A DNA stretch of 64,000 nt from Fibrobacterota bacterium (GTDB taxonomy: Bacteria; Fibrobacterota; Chitinivibrionia; Chitinivibrionales; Chitinispirillaceae), in contig JAEWVR010000004.1 in the NCBI GenBank assembly GCA_023459055.1, forward strand, positions 62,001 through 126,000, read 5' to 3'. This document shows, one piece after another, positions 53,366-63,028 of the stretch. Position numbers and translations under genes: made by a program. The notes below the pieces were generated by a model. That model saw only the letters and a program-made list of their open reading frames with translations, searched no databases and was not told the origin of the DNA. Position 1 is the stretch's first letter; every line of letters starts with the position of its first letter.

Positions 53366-53773
53366 TTACACGAGAAGCCAACGCTCCATTAACTTGCGAA
53401 GATCACTGCTCCGGAATGGTTTTGATATTTTATCAGTAAAGCCATAACTTTCCGGTTGTGCCATTATCGGATCTTCACTGTACCCGCTTGACACAAAAGC
53501 TAAAATGTCCGGGTTCATTTTCCTGAGTTCAGAAATTGTTTCCTTACCACCCATTCCACCGGGAATGGTAAGGTCCATGATTACTGCATCGAAAGGGTGC
53601 CCTTCCATTGCACTTTTCCTGATAGATTCCAATAGCTCCGACCCGTCAACCGCATAGTCTACATCACAACCCATCTTTTTAAGCAGTTCGCCAAATGTTT
53701 CTCTGATAAAATCTTCATCATCCATAATCAGTATCTTTTTGGACGTTGTGATTGTTAGTACATCATGAGTCAT
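53366..53773 (-). CDS. stand-alone response regulator receiver
   Basis: 135 residues from ATG 53771-53773, chosen for GGAGG eight bases upstream; a frame start at 53794 lacks one. A single receiver domain: ILIMDDEDF (acid pair), the phospho-acceptor Asp in AVIMDLTIPGG, SSG (Ser/Thr site) and Lys in ISKPFRSSD. There is no output domain, so it works as a phospho-relay or CheY-like protein. It has no partner kinase nearby; the hybrid kinase at 38641 or the chemoreceptor system are possible partners. Confidence 0.88.
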   Translation of the reverse strand: MTHDVLTITTSKKILIMDDEDFIRETFGELLKKMGCDVDYAVDGSELLESIRKSAMEGHPFDAVIMDLTIPGGMGGKETISELRKMNPDILAFVSSGYSEDPIMAQPESYGFTDKISKPFRSSDLRKLMERWLLV

Positions 53774-54248
53774 AATAGGGGCCTCCAATTTCAAGGGGTG
53801 TGTATAAGAATATTAATGTGTGTATATGAGTACCAAAATAATGCTATTGATTGATACCAATCAACATAATCTTGAATGCCCGGAAATTATAAGTTATTCA
53901 TAGTAAGCGACACAGACAATCAGTGATATTATACATTCATTTCGTTCTTGTGTAAATAGTAGAATTTCTTAAAAATAATCTTTCTGTGCAAATGTATTAA
54001 TAAAGAAAATACAAGTCTCACTTTTGCGACTAGTTATGTACATGTTGCACAACTGCAACACACGCATGTTACTCAATTGATTTATTTACTGATACTCATC
54101 TGCTTGCATATGCTTTAATTATTTATTTTGTATTCATAAACATATCAACGTTTTACACAATTTAAACTGCAATACTAACAAAAAATCGATATAATCTTTT
54201 AATAACTTGATTTATAAAACCTTACATAATTTAGCAATTAAATTAAAA
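53774..54248. other. AT-rich non-coding region with a dyad
   Basis: About 475 bases. TGTTGCA-caac-TGCAACA (54043-54060) is a perfect 7-base-arm dyad about 270 bases upstream of the receiver gene. The rest is AT-rich (especially 54100-54250). No gene supported. Confidence 0.4.
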
Positions 54249-54262
54249 AAAGGCATTAAAAA

Positions 54263-54279
54263 TTGGCATACATTATGCT
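54263..54279 (+). promoter_or_regulatory. possible sigma-54 promoter of an orphan transcription unit
   Basis: TTGGCATACATTATGCT fits the sigma-54 frame GG-N10-GC (GG 54265-54266, GC 54277-54278) with the wider TTGGCA and TGCT matches. It points in the plus direction toward a strong terminator at 54456-54490, with no gene in between. A sigma-70 reading (TTGGCA with a TATAAT-like box) is also possible. Confidence 0.45.
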
Positions 54280-54289
54280 TATAAAATTA

Positions 54290-54492
54290 TCATGCCACAT
54301 TGGTGGTACAATGTTTGTCGCAAATTTTTAATAGAAAGGAAAAGACGTGGTATCAAAAGGATGTAATACTTTGCTGACGCCTTCACTTTCACTCAACTAT
54401 TGAACGTTTTCACACCCAATATAAAGCTGTGACTCTTCGTGGTCATTATTGCTGGGCCGGCTGAACTGCACTTTAAGCCGGCATTTTTTTTA
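54290..54492 (+). ncRNA. candidate small RNA of about 200 nt downstream of glnD
   Basis: A plus-strand unit is implied by the promoter candidate at 54263-54279 and the excellent terminator at 54456-54490 that belongs to no annotated gene. The interior holds only tiny frames: a 24-codon ATG frame (54292, starting too near the predicted transcript start to have a ribosome binding site) and an 18-codon GTG frame after AAAGGAAAA. It faces the end of glnD and would be antisense only to its trailer. With a nitrogen-type promoter next to glnD-glnK-amtB, a nitrogen-controlled small RNA is plausible. No known RNA family recognised. Confidence 0.4.
54456..54492 (+). terminator. strong intrinsic terminator, plus strand, orphan
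   Basis: GCCGGCT and AGCCGGC form a GC-rich stem (54458-54464 with 54476-54483 region) around a loop aactgcactttaa-like, immediately followed by ATTTTTTTT. The T-run is on the plus strand, while both flanking genes are on the minus strand. So the terminator serves an unannotated plus-strand transcript. Confidence 0.8.
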
Positions 54493-54520
54493 TAAATAAA
54501 AACATTTGGAAAATACTGTA

Positions 54521-56983
54521 CTATGGTGATGTGCACAACTTCATAAGAGTATTCTTGATTTCATGAATAGCCTCAACATTTTCAATTTTTTGTTTCCGGG
54601 CTGAGTACACATAAAAAACATCAACAGCCTGGGAAACCCTCGTAGAAAGTTTTGCGGAAACGATATTTACATTCATTTGAGAAAGTGCCTGTGCTACAGC
54701 GTAAAGCAGTCCAAATCTATCGTTGGTACGGATTTCTATAACTGTAAATTCTCTGGATATTTTATTATCTATATGAACGGTTGTTGTACCATTACAGCAT
54801 TTACGCATTGGCCTGGGTGGATACACTCTGTAACGTTCATCAAGAATCTGCCTTGTTGTTATTTGGCCATTTACGATATTTTCCCACTTTCGATAAATAT
54901 TTTGTATGTGCTGCTCCGGACTTATTCGAATTACAGTATCAGGTTCGACAAAGAATATATCAAACACCTTGTCATGTAAAGTAGAAATCTGCGCAGAGAG
55001 AATATTGTAACCTTCAGATGATAAACAACCAGCCAGATCGGCAAAGAAAAATAACCTGTCGTACCCGCAAACAATCAGGCGTTCGAAGCCTGTAAATCTC
55101 TCGACCTCAATACACAAACCGGTTGTTTTATTCAATCGCTCAAACATAGAGGCATATTTTTTCATATCCTTTATCAAATTATCCTGTATGCGTTCTTCAT
55201 TTGTACGAAAATGCGGATTACCACTAATACAATGTTTTATCCTATTGTAAACATCACAGAGCTGTATTCCTTTCCACACAGTCCATGTTTTTCTTCCAAC
55301 ACTCCTGATATCCACAATTGTCAGCATAAAGAGCAGATCCAACGTATGCTGATCCCTTAGTGTTTCTGCAAATTCTTCAATAGTATGATCTTCCGGTTCC
55401 CGTCTGAAAGCAAGCATTGACAATTCAAGATGATGTTCCACAAGAAAGGTGATAGTGTCACGTTTTTTTTCATCAACACCAAGACGATCACATGCATTTT
55501 TTGCAATAACAGCGCCGGTCTCTGCATGGTTTAATCCAAGCGGCTTTCCAATATCATGAAATAACACAGCCATCCTCAAGGCGAAAATATCGTCAATTGC
55601 TTTATACACTGCTAAAATGAGCGGATCCTTTTCATTTGCCAAACTATCAACAACCGATAGAGCATGAATCGTATGCTGATCTACAGTAAATTCATGATAT
55701 GAATCATATTCAACCTTACACTTGATTGACAACAGTTCCGGAAAAAGTAATTCCAGAAATCCGGTTTCGTACATGGAACGAAACACTTTACTTATCGGCT
55801 CCTTTAAAGATACTAATTCAATAAATTTATTGCTGATAGCCGAATAATCAACGTTGGTACCCTGAAGGGCTGACACAATCTCACGAATCTTATTCTCAAG
55901 TCCGCTTGAAGGAAATGCCTGATAATGAATTGACAGTGAATAAACATCCATAATCCATTCTATTGAATGGAAGCACTTTGATGAATTCAGGTATGACAGA
56001 TATCCATCAAGAAGAACAATGTCATTTCCAACCTTTACAGAACTAAAATGCCAGCGAACAATCTGTGCTAATTTATTCATACTCCCATGCTGCTCAAGAT
56101 ATCTCAGCACATGTTGTTTAATCGTCATTACCGTTCTGAAGAAAATTTCCATAAGCACACCGGGATTATTTTCCCCTAATCCTATATAATCTGCTACAAG
56201 AGCCTGCTGTGAAAACTCCAATATGTCAAGCCTTGTCCTCGAAGTCATATGTAAAGCACACCGTATTTTTAATAATGTTACATAAGCAGCATGAAGCGAT
56301 TCCATCCCATTATTTCCAAAAGGAAAAATATGGCTTCGGGAATCCTGGGTATATATTTGCTCTGAAACCCTGTATCCCCAGATAATTCTCTGACAATCAC
56401 GAAGTGTACACACACCGTTTTTTAAATGCGGCTCAACAGTGTAAAGTGATGTATCAGCAGAAAGTACACCGGCTTTCAATGATTCTTCAATTTCCTTTAA
56501 GAACCAGTGTTTTCGCTTTCTGAATGAGGGTTCAATAGTTTTTTTGATTAGTTTTTTATAGAGCTCATTGCTTCCGGCGATTAGCCTGATATCAAGTAGT
56601 GATGTGTCGGTGGCAATATCCTCGCCCAGTATTTGGGCACATTCGGATACACTTCTGACCACACATCCCAAAGGCAGATTTAGATCCCACATTGCCCTTA
56701 CAATACGTGCAATATCTTCTTTTGTGTGGTCACCTTCATGGAGAATCAATAGATCAATATCTGAATAGGGACACAACTCATTTCGACCATATCCACCGGT
56801 TGCAACCAGTGCCACATCATCACAATCATTCTGAAAATACCGTGCAAATTGTGCCATCAGTACATTATCGATATGGTTTCCGTATTTTGAAATGGCCGCA
56901 ATAGGATCATGACAGATTTCTGTTGATGAAAAACACTCACTTCTAACTTTTTCAAGTTGTTGCCGGTTCGATAGTTCAGCCAT
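54521..56983 (-). CDS. glnD: GlnD, bifunctional PII uridylyltransferase/uridylyl-removing enzyme
   Basis: 820 residues with the family's order of parts: nucleotidyltransferase with GGYGRNELCPYSDIDLL (residues 63-79), a linker, the HD domain with the metal site HDIGKPLGLNHAETGA (near 473) and two C-terminal ACT domains (about 650-735 and 740-820, TVIEIRTNDRFGLLYAVAQA and MNVNIVSAKLST). GlnD adds UMP to Tyr51 of PII when glutamine is low and removes it when high. Its substrate GlnK is encoded just upstream. All key motifs are present. Confidence 0.95.
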   Translation of the reverse strand: MAELSNRQQLEKVRSECFSSTEICHDPIAAISKYGNHIDNVLMAQFARYFQNDCDDVALVATGGYGRNELCPYSDIDLLILHEGDHTKEDIARIVRAMWDLNLPLGCVVRSVSECAQILGEDIATDTSLLDIRLIAGSNELYKKLIKKTIEPSFRKRKHWFLKEIEESLKAGVLSADTSLYTVEPHLKNGVCTLRDCQRIIWGYRVSEQIYTQDSRSHIFPFGNNGMESLHAAYVTLLKIRCALHMTSRTRLDILEFSQQALVADYIGLGENNPGVLMEIFFRTVMTIKQHVLRYLEQHGSMNKLAQIVRWHFSSVKVGNDIVLLDGYLSYLNSSKCFHSIEWIMDVYSLSIHYQAFPSSGLENKIREIVSALQGTNVDYSAISNKFIELVSLKEPISKVFRSMYETGFLELLFPELLSIKCKVEYDSYHEFTVDQHTIHALSVVDSLANEKDPLILAVYKAIDDIFALRMAVLFHDIGKPLGLNHAETGAVIAKNACDRLGVDEKKRDTITFLVEHHLELSMLAFRREPEDHTIEEFAETLRDQHTLDLLFMLTIVDIRSVGRKTWTVWKGIQLCDVYNRIKHCISGNPHFRTNEERIQDNLIKDMKKYASMFERLNKTTGLCIEVERFTGFERLIVCGYDRLFFFADLAGCLSSEGYNILSAQISTLHDKVFDIFFVEPDTVIRISPEQHIQNIYRKWENIVNGQITTRQILDERYRVYPPRPMRKCCNGTTTVHIDNKISREFTVIEIRTNDRFGLLYAVAQALSQMNVNIVSAKLSTRVSQAVDVFYVYSARKQKIENVEAIHEIKNTLMKLCTSP

Positions 56984-57065
56984 ACATAGTCCTGTATAGT
57001 CAAGAAAATGTTACGTTGTCCCCTGATGTATCAGTACATATTTCCTGATTAATGATAGTCACATA

Positions 57066-57413
57066 TCAGAGGGCATCAGAACCACGCTCGTTCGTACGTA
57101 TTCTTATTACATCTTCAAGTGGAAGAACAAATATTTTACCATCACCTATTTTACCTTCCTTTCCTGTACGCGCAGCATTACTGATTGCATTGATTGTTGC
57201 ATCAAGATATTTATCATCAAGAGCAATCTCAAGCTTTACTTTTCGCACGAAATTGACCTGATATTCATGTCCCCTGTATACTTCGGTGTGCCCTTTCTGC
57301 CTCCCGATCCCCTGAACATCCGAAACTGTCAATCTGAATACTTCAATAGTACTGAGCGCTTCTTTCACAGCTTCGAGTCGTGATGGTTGAATGATCGCAA
57401 TGAGATATTTCAT
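57066..57413 (-). CDS. glnK: GlnK/GlnB PII nitrogen regulator
   Basis: 115 residues. The T-loop QKGHTEVYRGHEYQVNFVRK carries Tyr51 exactly where GlnD modifies it, and the B and C loops (GRQKG, AARTGKEGKIGDGKIFVLPL) are present. It binds ATP, ADP and 2-oxoglutarate and closes AmtB when nitrogen is ample. Three bases separate it from amtB and 82 from glnD, so all three form one operon. Confidence 0.97.
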   Translation of the reverse strand: MKYLIAIIQPSRLEAVKEALSTIEVFRLTVSDVQGIGRQKGHTEVYRGHEYQVNFVRKVKLEIALDDKYLDATINAISNAARTGKEGKIGDGKIFVLPLEDVIRIRTNERGSDAL

Positions 57414-57416
57414 TTT

Positions 57417-58691
57417 CTATTCCTCCTCAGTAGCATTATTTGTAAACAATCCGGTATCCCTGATATCACGTTCAGGATACGCACCGATAGAATGTATTGA
57501 TAAATCCGAGCCCTTGATTTCTGCATCTTTACTTAGTCGAATACCTATAGTATTCTTGAGTGCTACATAGACAAGTGTTGAACTGACCAGTGCCACAGCA
57601 ATCGCTGCTATCGTACCGGTTAACTGTGAAAGAAAGGAAACTCCACCAACTCCACCAAAAACCTTCTGCCCAAAGATACCTGCGGCGATTCCTCCCCATG
57701 ATCCGGTTATCCCATGAAGCGGCCATACCCCAAGTACATCATCAATCCGCATTTTTTCCGTTTCCCACTTGAATCCAAATATAAAAATTATTGCACCCGC
57801 TCCGCCAATAAAGAATGCACCAAATGGATGAACAATATCACTTCCAGCACATATTGCTATTAATCCCGCAAGTGCCCCGTTATGGACAAATCCCGGGTCA
57901 TTTTTAGAAAAAAGCACTGCAAAAAGAGTCCCACCAACCATTGCAAATAGTGAATTTACAGCTACAAGTCCACTGATTCCCTCAAATTTTTGCGCACTCA
58001 TTACATTAAATCCAAACCATCCGATTGCAAGAATCCAGCTCCCTAGTGACAAATAGGGAATATTTGAAACCGGGATACCAATACTCTTTCCTTTAACCCA
58101 CCTGCCAATTCTCTGCCCCATGAGTATAACTGCTGGAAGTGCAATCCATCCACCCATTGAATGAACGACCACCGAACCTGCATAATCATGAAAATTTGCA
58201 CCGAACGATTCTTTTAACCACTCCTGAAAAAAAGGAATACGCCCCCAGATAACAGATTCAAAAAGCGGATAAACAAAAGCAACAAACACAGCTCCCGCAA
58301 AAACCTGTGGCCAGAACTTTGCACGCTCTGCAATACCACCTGAAATGATAGCTGGTATACATGCCGCAAATGTTGTCAAAAAGAAGCAGTGAAGAAGATC
58401 AAATCCCCGGGCGCCATCAACAGCATTACCATTTACCATATTGACAAGAGTATCAGCTCCGGCAAAAAAATTAATTCCATATGCAATCGGAAATCCTATA
58501 CAAAAATAAAGAATTGTCGAAACTGACCAATCTGTTAAAATTTTTACAAATGCATTTATCTGGTTTTTTATCCTTACAGTACCTGCTTCAAGAAATGCAA
58601 AACCGGCATGCATCGAAAATATCATCACAGCACCAATCATCAGAAATAAAGCATCCGCACTGAATTTCATCCCCTCAATTTCATCAACCAT
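57417..58691 (-). CDS. amtB: ammonium transporter AmtB
   Basis: 424 residues with eleven predicted membrane helices and the Amt signatures: DALFLMIGAVMIFSMHAGFA, FGANFHDYAGSVVVHSMGGW (first pore His), IAICAGSDIVHPFGAFFIGG and VLGVWPLHGITGSWGG (second pore His). It begins with a short soluble part, without a classical signal peptide. First gene of the operon and preceded by a good sigma-54 promoter at 58760-58776. Confidence 0.96.
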   Translation of the reverse strand: MVDEIEGMKFSADALFLMIGAVMIFSMHAGFAFLEAGTVRIKNQINAFVKILTDWSVSTILYFCIGFPIAYGINFFAGADTLVNMVNGNAVDGARGFDLLHCFFLTTFAACIPAIISGGIAERAKFWPQVFAGAVFVAFVYPLFESVIWGRIPFFQEWLKESFGANFHDYAGSVVVHSMGGWIALPAVILMGQRIGRWVKGKSIGIPVSNIPYLSLGSWILAIGWFGFNVMSAQKFEGISGLVAVNSLFAMVGGTLFAVLFSKNDPGFVHNGALAGLIAICAGSDIVHPFGAFFIGGAGAIIFIFGFKWETEKMRIDDVLGVWPLHGITGSWGGIAAGIFGQKVFGGVGGVSFLSQLTGTIAAIAVALVSSTLVYVALKNTIGIRLSKDAEIKGSDLSIHSIGAYPERDIRDTGLFTNNATEEE

Positions 58692-58759
58692 TATTTTCTC
58701 CTCCGGAACATTATTGTAATGATTACATTTTTTTCTAACACAATTGTTTCAATCCATCT

Positions 58760-58776
58760 AGCAACGATTGTTCCAG
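58760..58776 (-). promoter_or_regulatory. sigma-54 promoter of amtB-glnK-glnD
   Basis: On the minus strand the sequence reads CTGGAACAATCGTTGCT, against the consensus YTGGCACGRNNNTTGCW: GG and GC are exactly 10 bases apart, and TTGC plus the closing T are perfect. Differences are the C-to-A and G-to-A inside the first box. It is 70-85 bases before the amtB start, giving a leader of about 58 bases. It implies nitrogen control by RpoN with an NtrC-type activator; neither gene is in the window. Confidence 0.72.
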
Positions 58777-59185
58777 ATTGATTACCAAACAATTTCATGA
58801 CGTAGCATTTTTCAGATTCACAGAATTTCAGTTAGAATCATAAACACATACCTATCGATTAATTGATACAGATTTTTACATAAAGATACCTGTGACAGAC
58901 CACCCAGGTAATTCAACCGGACAAATTCATGGTCAAGCTTTTGATTTTAAACAATATTTCTATACAACACCATCAGTTGGCGGGTGGAGAATTCATTGCA
59001 GAATTCCATCCCAGTGATATTTTACCAGAACGAATCGGTCATATATCTGAATTTTATTTTTTATTTTTCGGTTAACAGATAAAAATGCAAATAATCGGGG
59101 TATCGTTCAGAAGTAAGAAGCATAACATTTATGTACTAATTCATTTTTGTGACACAATTTTGTCGCACAGCAGCCGTCTCAGGAT
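58777..59185. other. about 410-base non-coding region upstream of the amtB promoter
   Basis: Between the HrpA gene (minus, ends 59186) and the amtB promoter. Activator sites for amtB would be expected here; a near-palindrome TATCGATTAATTGATA (58852-58867) is the best visible candidate. A weak hairpin around 59146-59167 may end the HrpA transcript. Confidence 0.4.
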
Positions 59186-62100
59186 TCAACACCAGCTTCC
59201 CGTTATCTCATTATAAATAGTGTCAAACAACTCCTGAATATCGTGACGGGAAATAATTTCACTTTTTTTTCTTTGAGTAACATTAGCTGCTTGTTCAAAC
59301 TGACAAATCAAATAGTTTTCCAGCGTTACCCTGCATTTATCAACCATCAGTATTTCATTATGTGTCAACACAACATTCTGTGCAGTTATTTTTAAAAGAT
59401 AGTTTCGATAGAATGCATGTTCTTTCATTATTTTCAGGTATTGCTGCGGATTATTATATGCAAACTCAATTCTGGATGGGAATGTACCGGCAATGCCTGG
59501 TATATTCATTCTGTAATGTGTATATTCGGATTCCTCAATTAATTCATTTGTGTACAATTCAAGATCTTTTCTAAGTACGTTATGGAAATCGTGCAAGTAA
59601 GTTTTCGCATGCCTGGTTTGTTTCTTATGAAGAACCATTAACGTTCTGTTTACTGAATCTGTAAAAAAGATCAGTTTATTGATAGTATTCAGTACAATTT
59701 CACCAAGAGTACGTTTTTTCTCATCAATAATACTATTGAACGCTTCCTGATCACCCGGATATACTGATGGCAATTCCAGAAACTGATCAATAACAAGTTT
59801 TTTGACAAATTCATCGATGTCAAGATTACTAACAATGCTGTTAATCTTTTCTTTTAGCTCATTTTCTATCCGTAACGATTCAACTTCCCATAGCAACAGT
59901 TCCTCCGATCTGTTCTCAATAATCTTTTGTAACGCATAGTAATGAGCTCTGTCTGCCTTTTTAATATCAGTAAACAGATCAACACTGAAGGAATCATTGT
60001 CATAGTGCAATGCCGGATAACAAGCAAAGCAAACAGGCTGATTATTACTGCCGGCAGGTACTGCATTTAAAAAATCGTTATTCCACAATGTAAATTTTTC
60101 CTGGGCATATTTGAATACATCAAGATCGCTGTATAATTCCTTTTTCATAACCAGCGGAGGCAGCGATTCAGATGTATGGGCGAAATCTGCTCTGAATGTT
60201 TTAACAATAGTTGTATCATCCCGCACCACTTGAATACGTGGCCATAGATATGCGGGAATATATCCAGCCTGTTCTTTAGTATAGACAAGAAATAGATTAC
60301 AGGTTTCTTTTAAAAATTGACACAGTGCATCAATAAAACTCATTTTGACCATTATCACGGATCTGCAAAATGTATCAGCAATCTGTTCTATTGTAAGGCC
60401 GACTTCCCGTATCTGTGCAGAAAAGTGTTGTAGCAGGAGCATCACACGGTCTTTCCAGAATACTGGTAACATCCACTGCCAGTAATATGAAGGTACAATC
60501 GAATGTAGTTGTTCATGAACAATTATCAGGCAACCATCGCATTCATCTCCCGGACTGAACAGATACTCTACAGCACATCTCCGTCCGCAAACTTCAATGT
60601 AATCCGGATACAGGTTCTGATCCTTTAGCAACTCCGTTGCAACAAGATCGTCAATGTTTACAAAAAGAAATGAATCATTTCCATTATCCTTTATTGCAGC
60701 AGTAAGATCCCGCCGATTCTTTACCTGCGGTAATCGCTCACTATAGAACTCCTCCAGAACCCAGTCACCAAGATATATATTCGTACGCATTTTATTATAT
60801 AAACAGCTTATCTGGCTCTTAATTTCATTATTATGCTTTACAAATCTAAAGGTTTCTCCAGGTATTCCTTTTACTAATGCATCATGGATAAAAATTTCAT
60901 GTGCCCGTTCAGGATCCTTTTTTTCAAGATCAATATGCCTGTTTGTCAACAAGAGCAATCCTTTGAATGATACCTCTTCCCTGGCTTTGACAACTCCCGA
61001 TTCACTGTCGTACCAGACATCCTGAATTGAATAATTGCACCGGTTTCGAAATAGGGACTCTACCCAATCCGGCCGTATGACTGCTGCTGTCCGTCCAAAA
61101 ACTCTTGTTGTCTCAATAATTTCATGAAACAATACCCAGTCCGGAGAACGTCCGGATAGCACTGACGATGGCCATATTCGTATATCGTCAACATGAATAC
61201 CCTCATAAACACCATTACCGGTTGTATGTGCAATGCCTGAGAAAAAACCCGCAAGCAGACTTTTATGAATTGATTCATAAGTAGCTTTACATTTTCGTAT
61301 TCTGTTGAATCCTTTGATCGTCCTGCATATTCTTCTGATCTGATACCAGGTATCAAACCACTCGGTCATTTTTACAGGAGACAGTCCGAACTCTTTGCAA
61401 TATTCAAACAAGGCCTGAGAAGAATATCCATTTTTATATATTGCCCGCCGGCAGAAAATCCATGTATCAAGCAAACGCAAATAATCAGATTCATACCGTT
61501 GATGAATTTTTCGATGTTTCCTTTCCAATTCTTTTTTTTCAATAAACGGATTATCGATTGCAAGTCCGGATACAATTACCATAATCTCCCTTGCAGCGTC
61601 AATATCCTTTGCGTAAATTAGCATTTTAGCAAGAGGTGGATCCAGAGGTAAGCGGGCCATCTCTTTTCCGGACAGTGTAATGGCTCCCTTACGATTAATT
61701 GCGCCAAGTTCCATAAGCTGCCTGGCTGCACTTCGGATAGCCTGTATTGATGGTCGTTGAAGAAATGGGAATTTTTCCGCATCGCCAAGTCCGTTATAGC
61801 TCATTTTCAATATTACAGCAGCCAGGTTCGCTCGTTGTATTTCTGGTGTTGTAAACATTTTCCGGGAGTTGTAATCTGCTTCAGAATAGAGCCGGTAGCA
61901 AATTCCATCCTGTAAACGTCCACATCGTCCGGCACGCTGATCAGCTGATGCCTTTGATACTTTTTCAATAGGCATTCGTGTCAACCGTGAGAGTGCATCA
62001 TATCGTGACATCCGGACTAATCCGCTATCAATAACAAACTTTATTCCGGGTACGGTAATTGATGTTTCTGCGATATTTGTTGCAACGACAATTTTACGCC

Positions 62101-62929
62101 TATCGGTTTTTTTAAAGATACTCTGTTGCTGACTGACATGCAATCTGCTATGAAGAGGAATAAGCCTGGCTTTATCAACAACAGCGGGCTCAAGCCTTCT
62201 GCATAGTTCTGTTATATCTCCAACTGCGGGAAGAAACACAAGTACATCTCCGGTGTCATCGACAGCGAGAATCTCCCTGATCACTGCAATTGCCCCTTCA
62301 ATATACGAATCCATTGATTCACCTTTCCAGAGTTCTATTACTGGCTTGTAAACAATTGAAATAGGATATAGTCTTCCTGAAACAAGGATAACCGGTGCAT
62401 TGTTGAAGGATCTGGAAAATAGTTTCAGATCTATAGTAGCTGATGAAATTATCAGTTTCAGATCTTTACGTTGAGGTAACAATTGACGGAGATAGCCAAG
62501 CAGAAAATCAATATTCACCGAGCGTTCATGAGCTTCATCGATGATTATTACGCTATAGCGCGACAACATTGGATCATCAAGTATTTCACTTAACAGAATT
62601 CCATCTGTTGCAAAAATAATCCTTGTATTATCGGTGCAATTTGTCTTAAAACGCACTTTGTATCCAACACTATCATTTAAATGCGATTGTAATTGTCCCT
62701 GACAAAAGTTTGCAAGTGATATCGCTGCGATACGGCGCGGTTGCGTGCAGATTATCTTTCCAGATAATCCCTGTAAGGCGTCCAAACAAAATAATGGCAA
62801 TTGTGTTGTTTTACCGGATCCGGTTTCTCCTGCGACAATTACTACCTGATTATCGATTATAGAACGGATTATTTCTTCCCGCTTAAGGAAGATTGGAAGG
62901 TTAGATTGATATTTGGTTGAAATATCCAT
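59186..62929 (-). CDS. hrpA: HrpA-type DEAH-box RNA helicase
   Basis: 1247 residues, close to the E. coli length (1300). Walker A GETGSGKTTQLPLF (residues 34-41 core), DEAH in IIIDEAHERSVNID, SAT motif LIISSATIDLKLF, and the second RecA lobe with FVIDSGLVRMSRYD and SADQRAGRCGRLQDGICYRL. A winged helix, ratchet and OB-like parts follow (AARQLMELGAINRKGAITLS; LAGFFSGIAHTTGNGVYEGI). The long C-terminal extension is of HrpA type. It frees ribosomes stalled on mRNA in E. coli. A single gene with its own weak ribosome binding site. Confidence 0.9.
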   Translation of the reverse strand: MDISTKYQSNLPIFLKREEIIRSIIDNQVVIVAGETGSGKTTQLPLFCLDALQGLSGKIICTQPRRIAAISLANFCQGQLQSHLNDSVGYKVRFKTNCTDNTRIIFATDGILLSEILDDPMLSRYSVIIIDEAHERSVNIDFLLGYLRQLLPQRKDLKLIISSATIDLKLFSRSFNNAPVILVSGRLYPISIVYKPVIELWKGESMDSYIEGAIAVIREILAVDDTGDVLVFLPAVGDITELCRRLEPAVVDKARLIPLHSRLHVSQQQSIFKKTDRRKIVVATNIAETSITVPGIKFVIDSGLVRMSRYDALSRLTRMPIEKVSKASADQRAGRCGRLQDGICYRLYSEADYNSRKMFTTPEIQRANLAAVILKMSYNGLGDAEKFPFLQRPSIQAIRSAARQLMELGAINRKGAITLSGKEMARLPLDPPLAKMLIYAKDIDAAREIMVIVSGLAIDNPFIEKKELERKHRKIHQRYESDYLRLLDTWIFCRRAIYKNGYSSQALFEYCKEFGLSPVKMTEWFDTWYQIRRICRTIKGFNRIRKCKATYESIHKSLLAGFFSGIAHTTGNGVYEGIHVDDIRIWPSSVLSGRSPDWVLFHEIIETTRVFGRTAAVIRPDWVESLFRNRCNYSIQDVWYDSESGVVKAREEVSFKGLLLLTNRHIDLEKKDPERAHEIFIHDALVKGIPGETFRFVKHNNEIKSQISCLYNKMRTNIYLGDWVLEEFYSERLPQVKNRRDLTAAIKDNGNDSFLFVNIDDLVATELLKDQNLYPDYIEVCGRRCAVEYLFSPGDECDGCLIIVHEQLHSIVPSYYWQWMLPVFWKDRVMLLLQHFSAQIREVGLTIEQIADTFCRSVIMVKMSFIDALCQFLKETCNLFLVYTKEQAGYIPAYLWPRIQVVRDDTTIVKTFRADFAHTSESLPPLVMKKELYSDLDVFKYAQEKFTLWNNDFLNAVPAGSNNQPVCFACYPALHYDNDSFSVDLFTDIKKADRAHYYALQKIIENRSEELLLWEVESLRIENELKEKINSIVSNLDIDEFVKKLVIDQFLELPSVYPGDQEAFNSIIDEKKRTLGEIVLNTINKLIFFTDSVNRTLMVLHKKQTRHAKTYLHDFHNVLRKDLELYTNELIEESEYTHYRMNIPGIAGTFPSRIEFAYNNPQQYLKIMKEHAFYRNYLLKITAQNVVLTHNEILMVDKCRVTLENYLICQFEQAANVTQRKKSEIISRHDIQELFDTIYNEITGSWC

Positions 62930-63028
62930 TTATCCGTTATCTGTATACTATCCGCACAAAATAGCCGGGCAGAGTAATTTTAAATATTCGACAGTACCAT
63001 TTTCAGTAGAACATTCGTAGTGTGTCAA

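Noticed and set aside
54292..54366. 24-codon ATG frame (MPHWWYNVC start) in the orphan unit
   Set aside because: No ribosome binding site and it would start at or within two bases of the predicted transcript start; kept only as a note to the small RNA.
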